A DNA stretch of 64,000 nucleotides from Actinoallomurus oryzae (GTDB lineage: Bacteria; Actinomycetota; Actinomycetes; Streptosporangiales; Streptosporangiaceae), in contig NZ_BAABHF010000049.1 of NCBI RefSeq assembly GCF_039541955.1, positions 62,001 to 126,000 on the forward strand, read 5' to 3'. Position numbers and translations under genes: made by a program. This document shows positions 1-7,858 of the stretch, piece by piece (position 1 is the stretch's first letter; every line of letters starts with the position of its first letter). Under the pieces are notes generated by a model. That model saw nothing but the letters and a program-made list of their open reading frames with translations. It searched no databases and had not been told where the DNA came from.

Positions 1-1
1 A

Positions 2-505
2 GGGACGATCCCGCCGGGCACGACCGTGCTGGCCGGACGGGAGGCCGGGGCGGACGTGCTGCGGCGCCTGCGGCCGGGCGACCACGTGAGCGTCGCGTAC
101 GGCCTGACCGGGCCGGCGCGCCTGCGGTTCGCGGTGGGCGGCTTCGCGATCCTGCGCGGCGGCGCACCGCTGCCGGGCCTGGACGCCGTCACTCGCGCCG
201 CCCGTACGGCCGCCGGCGTGAGCGCGAACGGCCGGCACCTGTACCTCGTCGTCGTGGACGGCCGCTCCCCCGCCGGCCGTGGGGCGACGCTCGCGGACCT
301 GGCCCGGCTGCTCCGGCGCGCGGGCGCGCAAGACGCGATGGACCTCGACGGAGGAGGCTCGTCCACCCTCGTGCTCCGGACGCCCGGCGAGCCCGCCGTG
401 TCCGTACGGAACTCCCCGTCCGCCGGCGCGGAACGGGCCGTCGCCAACGGCGTCGGGGTGTTCGTCCGGGGCGAGCCGGGTCGGGCGCGGCGCGTACGTC
501 ACTGA
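2..505 (+). CDS. Phosphodiester glycosidase (NAGPA-like) domain protein, C-terminal part
   Basis: The reading frame is open from the window edge, so the N-terminus lies outside; 167 residues are visible. The C-terminal half carries the signature of the phosphodiester glycosidase (NAGPA/DUF2233) fold: VVVDGRSPAGRGATLADLA, then AMDLDGGGSSTLV, then an ERAVANGVGVF tail. Proteins with this domain are usually secreted and cleave sugar phosphodiesters or related cell-wall material (family knowledge). The gene at 17390-18979 has the same domain with closely similar motifs, so these may be paralogues. The substrate cannot be told from sequence. Confidence 0.8.
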   Translation, partial: GTIPPGTTVLAGREAGADVLRRLRPGDHVSVAYGLTGPARLRFAVGGFAILRGGAPLPGLDAVTRAARTAAGVSANGRHLYLVVVDGRSPAGRGATLADLARLLRRAGAQDAMDLDGGGSSTLVLRTPGEPAVSVRNSPSAGAERAVANGVGVFVRGEPGRARRVRH

Positions 506-595
506 CCAACGCCCGAACCGCGCCGATAGGAAGATCTTGACTGCCGGTCTAATCTGGTGGATCACTGGGAGCGACGGATCGGACGAAGGATCGAC

Positions 596-1867
596 ATGAG
601 CCTCCCCCTGCTCAGTGACATCCGCGACCAGGCCTCCGGCCTCGACCGCGACCAACGGAACGCATTCCTCGCCGCCCTGCTGGGCTGGACGATGGACGCC
701 TTCGACTACTTCCTGCTCATCTTCGTCATCACCGAGGTCGCGAAGGACTTCGACACCTCCCCCGAGAAGGTCACCGTCGCCACGACGCTGACCCTGATCG
801 CCCGGCCGGTGGGCGCGTACCTGTTCGGCGTCTGGGCGGACAAGGCCGGCCGGCGCTTGCCGCTCATGGTCGACGTGCTGTTCTACTCCGCCGTCGAGTT
901 CATCTCCGGGTTCTCGACCTCGCTCACCATGCTGCTGGTGCTGCGCTTCCTGTACGGCCTGGGCATGGGCGGCGAGTGGGGGCTCGGCGCGTCCCTGGCC
1001 ATGGAGAAGATCCCGGTCGCCAAGCGCGGCTTCTTCTCCGGGCTGCTCCAGGTCGGCTACTCCCTCGGCTACCTGGTCGCCGCCGTCGCGTACTTCGTGA
1101 TCACGCCGCTGTTCGGCTGGCGGGGCCTGTTCATGTTCGGCGCCATACCGGGACTGATCGCGCTCTACATCCGCTACCGGGTGGGCGAGTCGGAGGCCTG
1201 GGAACGCACCAACGAACGCCTCCAGGTCACCCGCACGCCGCTGCGCCGGGTGTTCTTCGACCGCAAGGTGCTGATCCGGTTCGTCTACCTCGTGCTGCTC
1301 ATGACGGCGTTCAACTTCATGAGCCACGGCACGCAGGACGTCTACCCGACCTTCCTGAAGAAGGGGCTCGATCACTCCCCGCACTACGCGGTCGGGGTCG
1401 CCGTGGTCTACAACGTCGGGGCCATCATCGGCGGCATGCTGGTCGGCGCGCTCTCCCAGCGCTTCGGCCGGCGACGCGCGATCGTCGGGTCCGCCATCCT
1501 GGCCCTGGTCGCACTGCCGCTGTTCGCCTACTCCAAGACGACGGCGTTCCTGCTGATCAGCTCGTTCCTGATGCAGTTCTTCGTGCAGGGCGCGTGGGGC
1601 GTGATCCCGGCGCACCTGACGGAGATGTCGCCGGACGCCATCCGCGGCTTCTACCCGGGCGTGACGTACCAGCTCGGCAACCTCCTCGCCGCGCTCAACC
1701 TGCCGCTCCAGGAGCACCTCGCCGACTCCCACAGCTATTCGTTCGCGTTCGCGGTGGTGGTGGCGCCGACGCTCCTGGCCGTCGTCCTGCTGACCGCCTT
1801 CGGCAAGGAGGCTCACAGCGTGGAGTTCGGCCGAGATCCCGTGGCGACCCCCCAGAAGGCCACCTGA
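596..1867 (+). CDS. MFS transporter, sialate:H+ symporter-type (carboxylate/sugar acid)
   Basis: A 423-residue protein with about 12 hydrophobic segments. The N-terminal motif GWTMDAFDYFLLIFVI, the loop VWADKAGRRLP and the GMGGEWGLG motif are typical of the SHS branch of the major facilitator superfamily (NanT/Jen1-like), which imports sialate, lactate or other carboxylates with protons. An in-frame start 39 bases upstream exists, but the ATG at 596 has a GAAGGA box at good spacing and matches the usual family start. It converges on the GntR regulator, leaving 11 bases, and with the aldo/keto reductase probably forms one small catabolic unit. The substrate is unknown. Confidence 0.85.
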   Translation: MSLPLLSDIRDQASGLDRDQRNAFLAALLGWTMDAFDYFLLIFVITEVAKDFDTSPEKVTVATTLTLIARPVGAYLFGVWADKAGRRLPLMVDVLFYSAVEFISGFSTSLTMLLVLRFLYGLGMGGEWGLGASLAMEKIPVAKRGFFSGLLQVGYSLGYLVAAVAYFVITPLFGWRGLFMFGAIPGLIALYIRYRVGESEAWERTNERLQVTRTPLRRVFFDRKVLIRFVYLVLLMTAFNFMSHGTQDVYPTFLKKGLDHSPHYAVGVAVVYNVGAIIGGMLVGALSQRFGRRRAIVGSAILALVALPLFAYSKTTAFLLISSFLMQFFVQGAWGVIPAHLTEMSPDAIRGFYPGVTYQLGNLLAALNLPLQEHLADSHSYSFAFAVVVAPTLLAVVLLTAFGKEAHSVEFGRDPVATPQKAT

Positions 1868-1878
1868 CGGCCGGCGCG

Positions 1879-2547
1879 TTACAGGCGGGCCCGCACCTGG
1901 GCGACCAAAGGATCCAGGTGGCGGGCGGCGGCCTGCGCGGCCCGGTCGGCGTCGCGGTCGGCGATCGCGGCGAGGAGCTCCTCGTGCTCCCGGGTGCCCA
2001 CGTCCGACAGCTCCGGATCGGCGGTGGCCTGGCGGATGCCGAGCGCGACCGCGCCGATGATCGCCTGGTACAGCTCGATGAGCAGCCGGTTGTGCGAGGC
2101 GTCCACGAGGGCGTTGTGGAAGTCGACCGCGCGGGTGACCCGGTGATCGAGGCTTCCTCGGTCGGGGCTGCGCGACAGCGTGGTCAGCCGCGCCAGGTCG
2201 TCCGGGGTGTGCCGTTCGGCGGCCTGCCGCGCCGCCTCCACCTCGAGGCCCCGGCGTACGGTCACCACCTCCAGCAGGTCGGCCAGCCGGAGCCGCCGTC
2301 GCAGCACGCCTTCGGTCTCGCTCCGGGCGCGCACGTAGGTGCCGTCGCCATGCCGCACTTCGAGCATGCCGCTGTGGGCGAGCGCGCGCACCGCCTCGCG
2401 CATCGTGTTGCGGGCCACGCCGAGCGTGTCGATCAGCTCCGGCTCGGACGGGATGCGTTCGCCCACCGGCCACTCGCCGGAGACGATCGCCTCCCGCAGC
2501 CGGCCGATCGCCTGGTCCACCAATGACGTACGGGTCACCGCGCGCAT
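1879..2547 (-). CDS. GntR-family (FadR subfamily, FCD domain) transcriptional regulator
   Basis: 222 residues. The N-terminal winged helix is textbook: SLVDQAIGRLREAIVSGEW, GERIPSEPELIDTLGVARN, TMREAVRALAHSGML, VRHGDGTYV. The C-terminal helical FCD domain follows, with the His/Asp-rich metal or ligand pocket residues in DFHNALV and GTREHEELLAAI. The start at 2547 is chosen because TTGGAG sits at correct spacing; the further upstream ATG at 2562 falls inside a perfect inverted repeat that is probably this protein's operator. Divergent from the aldo/keto reductase and convergent with the MFS gene, so likely a local effector-responsive repressor. Confidence 0.88.
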   Translation of the reverse strand: MRAVTRTSLVDQAIGRLREAIVSGEWPVGERIPSEPELIDTLGVARNTMREAVRALAHSGMLEVRHGDGTYVRARSETEGVLRRRLRLADLLEVVTVRRGLEVEAARQAAERHTPDDLARLTTLSRSPDRGSLDHRVTRAVDFHNALVDASHNRLLIELYQAIIGAVALGIRQATADPELSDVGTREHEELLAAIADRDADRAAQAAARHLDPLVAQVRARL

Positions 2548-2556
2548 GACACTCCA

Positions 2557-2579
2557 AGACATCCACTCATTGGATGTCT
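2557..2579. promoter_or_regulatory. Perfect 9-bp inverted repeat, likely GntR operator
   Basis: AGACATCCA, five bases CTCAT, then TGGATGTCT. It lies between the divergent GntR gene (start 2547) and aldo/keto reductase (start 2597). A TATGCT hexamer (2579-2584) overlaps its right edge and is a plausible -10 box for the reductase. The position suits repression of both genes by the adjacent FadR-type protein. Symmetry is seen; binding is inferred. Confidence 0.7.
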
Positions 2580-2596
2580 ATGCTAGCGTGCCGCGC

Positions 2597-3628
2597 ATGG
2601 AATATCGCAGGCTCGGCACCGGCGGCCTGACCATCAGCGCGATCGCCTACGGCACCTGGCTCACCCACACTCCCGACGCCGCCGACCTCGCACGCGAGTG
2701 CGTGGCCGCGGCACTGGACGAGGGCATCACGACGTTCGACACCGCCGACGTCTACGGCAGCCCCGAGTACGGCTCCGCCGAGAGGCTGCTCGGCGCGGCC
2801 CTGTCCGGCGTACGCCGGGCATCGGTGGAGATCCTCACCAAGGTGTGCCTGCCCACCGGCCCCGGCCCCAACGACAGGGGACTGTCCCGCAAGCACATCG
2901 TCGAGAGCTGCAACGCCTCCCTGCGCAACCTCGGCACCGACTACATCGACCTCTACCAGGCCCACCGGTACGACGAGAACACTCCCCTCGAAGAGACCAT
3001 GACGGCCTTCGCGGACCTGGTCCGGCAGGGCAAGGTCCTCTACCTCGGGGTGTCCGAGTGGAGTCCCGCCCAGATCGAGGCGGCCGCCGTCTACGCGGCC
3101 GAGCTGAAGGTGCCGCTGATCTCCAACCAGCCGCAGTACTCCCTGCTGTGGCGGGTCATCGAGAAAGAGGTCGTGCCGACCTGCACCCGCCTCGGCATCG
3201 GCCAGATCGTGTTCTCTCCTGTGGCGCAGGGCGTGCTCACCGGTAAGTACCGGTCCGGCGGGCGGCCACCGGCCGAGAGCCGGGCCACGCAGTCCCGCGG
3301 CTCACGCTTCGTCGGCCGCTATCTCGGCGACCCGGTGCTGGCCGCGGTGCAGCGCCTGCGTCCGATCGCCGACGAGCTGGGCCTCAGCCTGTCCCAGCTC
3401 GCCATCGCCTGGGTGCTGCAGAACCCGGGGGTGTCCGCCGCCGTCATCGGAGCGTCCCGCCCCGCCCAGCTCCGCGAGAACGCCGCGGCCGCCGGCCGAA
3501 CGCTCGACCAGGACGTCCTGGACCGCATCGACGCCGCCCTCGTCGACGAGGTTCACGGAGACCTCGCCGAACGCGACCCGAGCAAGATCGCCACCCCGTT
3601 CGACGTGATGCCCGCCTGGAAGTCCTAG
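2597..3628 (+). CDS. Aldo/keto reductase (KCNAB/YajO-like)
   Basis: 343 residues of the NADPH-dependent aldo/keto reductase TIM barrel. The catalytic tetrad is visible: Asp and Tyr in FDTADVYG, Lys in EILTKVC, His in LYQAHRYD; the cofactor-binding end reads VIGASRPAQLREN. The sequence resembles the potassium-channel beta-subunit/YajO branch, which reduces sugar aldehydes, methylglyoxal and similar carbonyls. The ATG at 2597 begins at the classic EYRRLGTGGL start; it has almost no leader after the candidate -10, so the message may be leaderless. Divergent from the GntR regulator and probably controlled by it. The physiological substrate is not evident. Confidence 0.88.
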   Translation: MEYRRLGTGGLTISAIAYGTWLTHTPDAADLARECVAAALDEGITTFDTADVYGSPEYGSAERLLGAALSGVRRASVEILTKVCLPTGPGPNDRGLSRKHIVESCNASLRNLGTDYIDLYQAHRYDENTPLEETMTAFADLVRQGKVLYLGVSEWSPAQIEAAAVYAAELKVPLISNQPQYSLLWRVIEKEVVPTCTRLGIGQIVFSPVAQGVLTGKYRSGGRPPAESRATQSRGSRFVGRYLGDPVLAAVQRLRPIADELGLSLSQLAIAWVLQNPGVSAAVIGASRPAQLRENAAAAGRTLDQDVLDRIDAALVDEVHGDLAERDPSKIATPFDVMPAWKS

Positions 3629-3629
3629 A

Positions 3630-3670
3630 GGGTGAGCCGGCGGCCCGCCGGCGACTCGGCCGGCTCACCC
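3630..3670. terminator. Bidirectional terminator hairpin
   Basis: Perfect arms GGGTGAGCCGG (3630-3640) and CCGGCTCACCC (3660-3670), with a smaller hairpin in the loop. It sits between the convergent aldo/keto reductase and MHS transporter and overlaps the transporter's stop codon. No T-tract, as usual in high-GC actinobacteria. Confidence 0.75.
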
Positions 3671-5014
3671 CTGGGAGGCGGGCGACCCGGCCGGTTCGCC
3701 GGCGACGTCCGCGCCGGAGCGGAAGCCGTCATCCGCGCGGACGAGCAGGCGGCCGTGCCGGACGAGGAGGGTGCCGAGCAGCGCCACCACGGCCGACACC
3801 GCGAGCCAGGCGCCCGGTATGGCCTTGTCGCCGGTGGTCTTGATGAGCCATGTCGCGACGGCGGGCGTGAATCCGCCGAAGATCGCCTGGGCGAGGCTGT
3901 AGGCGAGCGCGAAGCCGGCCGCTCGCACCGTAACCGGCATGATCTCGGTCAGCGTCACGACCATGACGCCTTGGTAGCCGCCGTACAGGAACGACATCAG
4001 CAGCAGCACGGTGAGCGCCCGCGGGAACGACGGCCCGGCGACCAGCCATGCCATGAGCGGGTACGCGGTGACGGCCACCAGCGCCGCGAACACCGTCAGC
4101 ACCCGCATCCGGCCGATCCGGTCGGACACCGCTCCCATGACCGGGATCCAGACGAAGTTCGACACACCGACGCACAGCGTCACGACGAAGCTTTCGGTCG
4201 GTGACAGCCCGAGCTCCCGCTCGGCATAGGTGGGCGTGTACGCGGTGATCAGGTAGAACATGACACTCGTCAGGGTCACGAGCAGGATCGCCGCCAGGAC
4301 CGTCCGCCAGTTCCTCAGCAACGTGCCGTAGATCTCGGGCAGCGTGGGCCGTCGCCGCTTCGTGCGGGACGCGAAGTCCTCGGTCTCCTGGAGCGTCACG
4401 CGGATCCAGAAGAGGAACGGCACGATCAGGGAACCGATGAGGAACGGCACCCGCCATCCCCAGGCGTGCATCTGGCCCGGGCTGAGCGTGAAGCGCAGCG
4501 TGATGCCGATGACGGCCGCGAACGCGACCGACACCTGCTGGCTCGCCGACTGCCAGCTGACGTAGAAGCCGCGTCGGCCGGGCGTCGAGATCTCGGCCAG
4601 GTAGACCGAGACGCCGCCCGATTCGGCGCCCGCCGAGAACCCCTGGAGCAGGCGTCCGACCAGCACGAGGACCGGTGCGGCCACGCCGATCGTCGCGTAG
4701 CCGGGCGTCAGAGCGATGAGCAGCACGCCGACGGACATCAGCCCCAGGCTGAGAAGCAGCCCCGCGCGACGGCCGTGACGGTCGATGTAGGCGCCGAGGA
4801 CGATCGCTCCGAGCGGACGCATGAGAAAACCGATGCCGAACGTCAGCAGCGACAACATCAGCGAGAGGTAGGCGTTGTCGCTCGGGAAGATCGCGTCGGC
4901 GATCGCCGCGGCATAGAACCCGTAAACGGAGAAGTCGAACATTTCGAGGAAGTTGCCGCCGACCGCACGGAAGACGGATCCGGCTCGGGACGGACTGCGC
5001 GCTGCGGTTGCCAT
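3665..5014 (-). CDS. MFS transporter, metabolite:H+ symporter (MHS) family
   Basis: 449 residues, about 12 membrane segments. MHS features are the start NFLEMFDFSVYGFYAAAIA, the loop AYIDRHGRRAGLLLS and the motif GRLLQGFSAGAESGGVSVYLAE. This family (CitA, KgtP, ProP, ShiA) imports carboxylates such as citrate, oxoglutarate, shikimate or aromatic acids with protons. It is divergent from the IclR regulator at 5169, and the intergenic region carries paired TAGAAC boxes on both promoter sides, so it very likely imports the acid degraded by the CoA-thioester operon downstream of IclR. Substrate identity is inference. Confidence 0.87.
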   Translation of the reverse strand: MATAARSPSRAGSVFRAVGGNFLEMFDFSVYGFYAAAIADAIFPSDNAYLSLMLSLLTFGIGFLMRPLGAIVLGAYIDRHGRRAGLLLSLGLMSVGVLLIALTPGYATIGVAAPVLVLVGRLLQGFSAGAESGGVSVYLAEISTPGRRGFYVSWQSASQQVSVAFAAVIGITLRFTLSPGQMHAWGWRVPFLIGSLIVPFLFWIRVTLQETEDFASRTKRRRPTLPEIYGTLLRNWRTVLAAILLVTLTSVMFYLITAYTPTYAERELGLSPTESFVVTLCVGVSNFVWIPVMGAVSDRIGRMRVLTVFAALVAVTAYPLMAWLVAGPSFPRALTVLLLMSFLYGGYQGVMVVTLTEIMPVTVRAAGFALAYSLAQAIFGGFTPAVATWLIKTTGDKAIPGAWLAVSAVVALLGTLLVRHGRLLVRADDGFRSGADVAGEPAGSPASQG

Positions 5015-5037
5015 CGCATCTCCAGGGGCCCGGCTGC

Positions 5038-5074
5038 GTTCTATTATTTAGAACGCCGTATTGTGATTTAGAAC
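5038..5074. promoter_or_regulatory. Operator pair in the transporter promoter (TAGAAC boxes)
   Basis: GTTCTA-TTATT-TAGAAC forms a perfect 6-bp inverted repeat at 5038-5054, and a second TAGAAC lies at 5069-5074, exactly 20 bp from the first. The stretch is AT-rich against a GC-rich background and sits just upstream of the MHS transporter start at 5014. Likely a binding site of the divergent IclR protein. Confidence 0.6.
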
Positions 5075-5133
5075 ATGAGAGCAGAGCCCTCGCGGAGTGT
5101 CAACGGGTTGACCGGCATTCCATGGTGGCCGTA

Positions 5134-5167
5134 TTGTTTAATAGAACGACGTTCTTTATATTAGAAC
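5134..5167 (+). promoter_or_regulatory. IclR promoter with internal operator; probable leaderless start
   Basis: TTGTTT (5134-5139), 17 bp spacer, TATATT (5157-5162) gives a good sigma-70-like promoter. The predicted start site falls at about the ATG at 5169, and no ribosome-binding site precedes it, so a leaderless message is likely. The spacer contains AGAACGACGTTCT (5143-5155), a palindrome, and TAGAAC recurs at 5142 and 5162, again 20 bp apart. This layout fits autorepression. Confidence 0.6.
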
Positions 5168-5168
5168 G

Positions 5169-5972
5169 ATGGACTCAACACTCATCAAGGGGCTGACGAT
5201 GCTGGAGGTTCTGGCGAAGAGCCCGGGGCCCAGAGGCATCTCCGACCTCGCCGGCGAGCTCCAGCTCACGAAGAGCAACGTTCACCGCACGCTGCAGACG
5301 CTCGTCGCCGCGGGTTACGTACGTCCCTCGGAGGGCACGGGCACGTACGAATGCACCCTCAAGCTCTTCGAGCTCGCCAGTTCCGTCATGTCACGGCTCG
5401 ACGTACCGAGCGCCGCCGATTCCTACATGCACGCGCTCGCGAGTGAGACGAACGAGACCGTCCACCTGGCGATGCTCGACGGCCTCGAGGTCATCTACGT
5501 GCACAAGATCGAAAGCCAGCAGCCGGTCCGCGCGTACTCGGCCATCGGCGGCAGGGCGCCGGCCCACTGCGTCGCGACCGGAAAGGCGCTGCTCGCCTAC
5601 CAGGACGGCGGGGGGCCGACGGGGCTGCCGGACCGGCTTCCGCGCCATACCGGCAGGACGATCACCGGGCGCGACGAGCTGCTCGGCGAGTTCGCCTCCG
5701 TACGACGGCAGGGATACGCGATCAACCGTGGCGAGTGGCGTGAGTCGGTCTGCGGGCTGGCCGCGATCGTCCTCGACGCGGCCGGCCGGCCGACGGCGGC
5801 GATCGGCATCTCGGGTCCGGCCGAGCGGCTGCGCGTCACGGCGTTGCGCAGATACGCCCCCGTCGTGGTCGATGCCGCGCGAAGCCTTTCCGAACGACTC
5901 GGCTGCACGCGCTATGACCAGGTCGTACGCGAGTACGCGGGCGGCGCGAAGAAACCGAACAAAGGAGGTTGA
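5169..5972 (+). CDS. IclR-family transcriptional regulator
   Basis: 267 residues. The N-terminal winged helix-turn-helix spans about residues 5-65 (ISDLAGELQLTKSNVHRTLQTLVAAGYV), followed by the GAF-like IclR effector domain (ETVHLAMLDGLEVIYVHKIES, GGRAPAHCVATGKALLA, WRESVCGLAAIVLDAAGRP, AIGISGPAERL). It heads the CoA-thioester operon; the last codons contain the strong AAAGGAGG that serves the next gene. IclR proteins of catabolic clusters usually sense the pathway acid, and the surrounding TAGAAC boxes suggest it controls both itself and the divergent transporter. Confidence 0.9.
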   Translation: MDSTLIKGLTMLEVLAKSPGPRGISDLAGELQLTKSNVHRTLQTLVAAGYVRPSEGTGTYECTLKLFELASSVMSRLDVPSAADSYMHALASETNETVHLAMLDGLEVIYVHKIESQQPVRAYSAIGGRAPAHCVATGKALLAYQDGGGPTGLPDRLPRHTGRTITGRDELLGEFASVRRQGYAINRGEWRESVCGLAAIVLDAAGRPTAAIGISGPAERLRVTALRRYAPVVVDAARSLSERLGCTRYDQVVREYAGGAKKPNKGG

Positions 5973-5976
5973 TCTG

Positions 5977-7140
5977 GTGCCGCGACCACTGGCCGGGGTC
6001 CGAGTCATCGAGTTCTGCAACGTCGCCGCGGGCCCCTTCTGCGGCATGTTGCTGGCCGACATGGGCGCCGACGTCATCAAGGTGGAGAACCCCCGCGGGG
6101 GTGACGGCCTGCGGCACTGGCCGCCCCTGACGGACGGTTTCAGCGAGAACTTCGCATCACTCAACCGCAACAAACGCTCCGTCGCTCTGGACCTCAAAGA
6201 CCCGGCGGACGCGGAGAGCGCCCGTTCGCTCGTGCTCGGCTCCGACGTCGTCGTCGAGAACAACCGGCCGGGCGTGATGGCCAGGCTCGGACTCGACTAC
6301 GAGGCGTTCCGCGAGCGGAAACCGTCTCTCGTGTACTGCTCCATCTCGGCTTTCGGCCAGGAGGGCCCGCGTGCGGGCGAGGCCGGTTTCGACCTCACGA
6401 TCCAGGCCATCAGCGGCATCATGAGCGTCACCGGAGAGCCGGACGGAGCACCCGTGAAGTGCGGCGTCCCGATCGCCGACTTCAGCACGGGACTGTACGC
6501 GGCGTTCGCCGTCGCGACCGCGCTCCTCCAGGTGCGCGAGACCGGCCGGGGAACCCACATCGACACGTCCATGCTGGGCGCGTCGCTCGCGATCGCGGCG
6601 TTGCAGACCAGCGAGTACTTCGGCCGGCGCGAGGACCCGGTGAAGCTGGGGTCCGCGCACCCGCGCAACGCGCCGTACGAGGCGTTCCGAGCCGGCGACG
6701 GTCACTTCGCGATGGCCGCCGGCAACGACTCGCTGTGGCGGGCGGCCTGCGTCGCCATCGAACGCCCGGAGCTCGTCGAGGACCCTCGCTTCGCGACGAC
6801 GGCGCTACGTGCGCAGCACCAGGCGCGGCTCCGCGCGATCCTCGAACGTGAGTTCGCCGGCCGCAGGCGCGATGACCTGCTGAAGCTCTTCCGCGACGCG
6901 GGAGTCCCCTGCGCGCCGATCAACAGCTACTCGCAGGCGCTGGCCGATCCCCAGGTGGAGCACATGGGCTGGGTGGAGGAGATCGAGCTTCCCTCGGGTT
7001 CGCGGACCCGGACGTTCGGGTCGCCCCTGCGGTTCGGCGACGAGCGGTTCCCGATCTACCGTCGGCCGCCCGCGCTGGGCGCGGACAACGCCGCGCTGCT
7101 GGGAGGCTCCACGCGGGGCGAGGAGCGAGCCGATGGCTGA
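5977..7140 (+). CDS. Class III CoA-transferase (CaiB/BaiF family)
   Basis: 387 residues. Starts at GTG 5977, eight bases after AAAGGAGG (5961-5968). Family landmarks: LAGVRVIEFCNVAAGPFCGMLLADMGADVIKVE at the N-terminus, NRNKRSVALDLKDP, VVVENNRPGVM, LVYCSISAFGQEGP, and GFDLTIQAISG, whose Asp is the position that forms the covalent acyl/CoA intermediate in formyl-CoA transferase. These enzymes move CoA between carboxylates. The 3' end overlaps the crotonase gene by eight bases (ATGGCTGA), indicating translational coupling. It probably activates the imported acid using a short-chain CoA donor. Confidence 0.88.
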   Translation: MPRPLAGVRVIEFCNVAAGPFCGMLLADMGADVIKVENPRGGDGLRHWPPLTDGFSENFASLNRNKRSVALDLKDPADAESARSLVLGSDVVVENNRPGVMARLGLDYEAFRERKPSLVYCSISAFGQEGPRAGEAGFDLTIQAISGIMSVTGEPDGAPVKCGVPIADFSTGLYAAFAVATALLQVRETGRGTHIDTSMLGASLAIAALQTSEYFGRREDPVKLGSAHPRNAPYEAFRAGDGHFAMAAGNDSLWRAACVAIERPELVEDPRFATTALRAQHQARLRAILEREFAGRRRDDLLKLFRDAGVPCAPINSYSQALADPQVEHMGWVEEIELPSGSRTRTFGSPLRFGDERFPIYRRPPALGADNAALLGGSTRGEERADG

Positions 7141-7858
7141 GCTCGAGGTCGAGCGGCACGACGGGACGCTGACGCTCACACTGAACCGGCCGGACAAACG
7201 TAACGCGCTGTCGCCCGGGCTCGTCGAGGCGCTCGCGTCCGAGGTGCACACGGCCTACGACGACGGGACGCGGCTGCTCGTCCTCCGCGGCAACGGCAGG
7301 AACCTCAGCGCCGGCTTCGACCTCACCGGCTACGACACCCAGTCCGAGGGAGATCTCCTTCGCCGCTTCGTGCGCGTGGAGTTGCTGCTCCAGGCCATCC
7401 ACCACGCGCCCTACGCGACGCTCGCGCTCGCGCACGGCCGGAACTTCGGTGCCGGGGCGGATCTGTTCGTCGCGTGCGAACGCCGGGTGGCGGCCCCGGA
7501 CACCACTTTCCGCTTCCCGGGTCTGGCGTTCGGGCTCCTGCTGGGCGGTCGGCGCCTCGCGACGCGCACCGGCCCCGGCTGGGCCCGGCACACGCTGGCG
7601 GGCCTGCGCACGGTCGACGCCGGGACCGCGCACGGCGCAGGTCTCGTCACCGACATCGGCGAGACGGACGCGTGGCCCTCATATGTCGAGGAGAGCCGGC
7701 GTGCCGCGGCCACCATGACCCCACGGACGAGCGCCGAACTCGGCCGCGTCCTCACCGCGGACACCAGGGACGGCGACCTGGCCGACCTGGTGCGGTCGGC
7801 CGCGGAGCCAGGCCTCAGGGAGCGCATTCGCCGATACGGGGAGGCGGGACAGCAGTGA
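7133..7858 (+). CDS. Enoyl-CoA hydratase/isomerase (crotonase) family protein, atypical active site
   Basis: 241 residues, short for a crotonase (usually about 260). Recognisable blocks are TLTLNRPDKRNALSPGLVEAL, LSAGFDLTGYD and GRNFGAGADLFVACE. The oxyanion-hole loops are kept, but the first catalytic Glu position is Asp (GAGADL) and the second, normally FxxPE, reads FRFPG, so a Gly replaces the acid. A normal hydratase mechanism is doubtful; hydrolase, isomerase, lyase or another crotonase chemistry is possible. Start ATG overlaps the preceding gene, and the stop overlaps the next GTG (GTGA), within a coupled operon. Confidence 0.82.
   Translation: MAELEVERHDGTLTLTLNRPDKRNALSPGLVEALASEVHTAYDDGTRLLVLRGNGRNLSAGFDLTGYDTQSEGDLLRRFVRVELLLQAIHHAPYATLALAHGRNFGAGADLFVACERRVAAPDTTFRFPGLAFGLLLGGRRLATRTGPGWARHTLAGLRTVDAGTAHGAGLVTDIGETDAWPSYVEESRRAAATMTPRTSAELGRVLTADTRDGDLADLVRSAAEPGLRERIRRYGEAGQQ

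Noticed and set aside
550..555. TAATCT as a -10 box for the MFS gene with TTGACT at 537
   Set aside because: The two hexamers are only seven bases apart, so they cannot form one promoter.
2339..2596. N-terminal extension of the aldo/keto reductase
   Set aside because: It runs antisense through the GntR gene and across the operator; the family start is at 2597.
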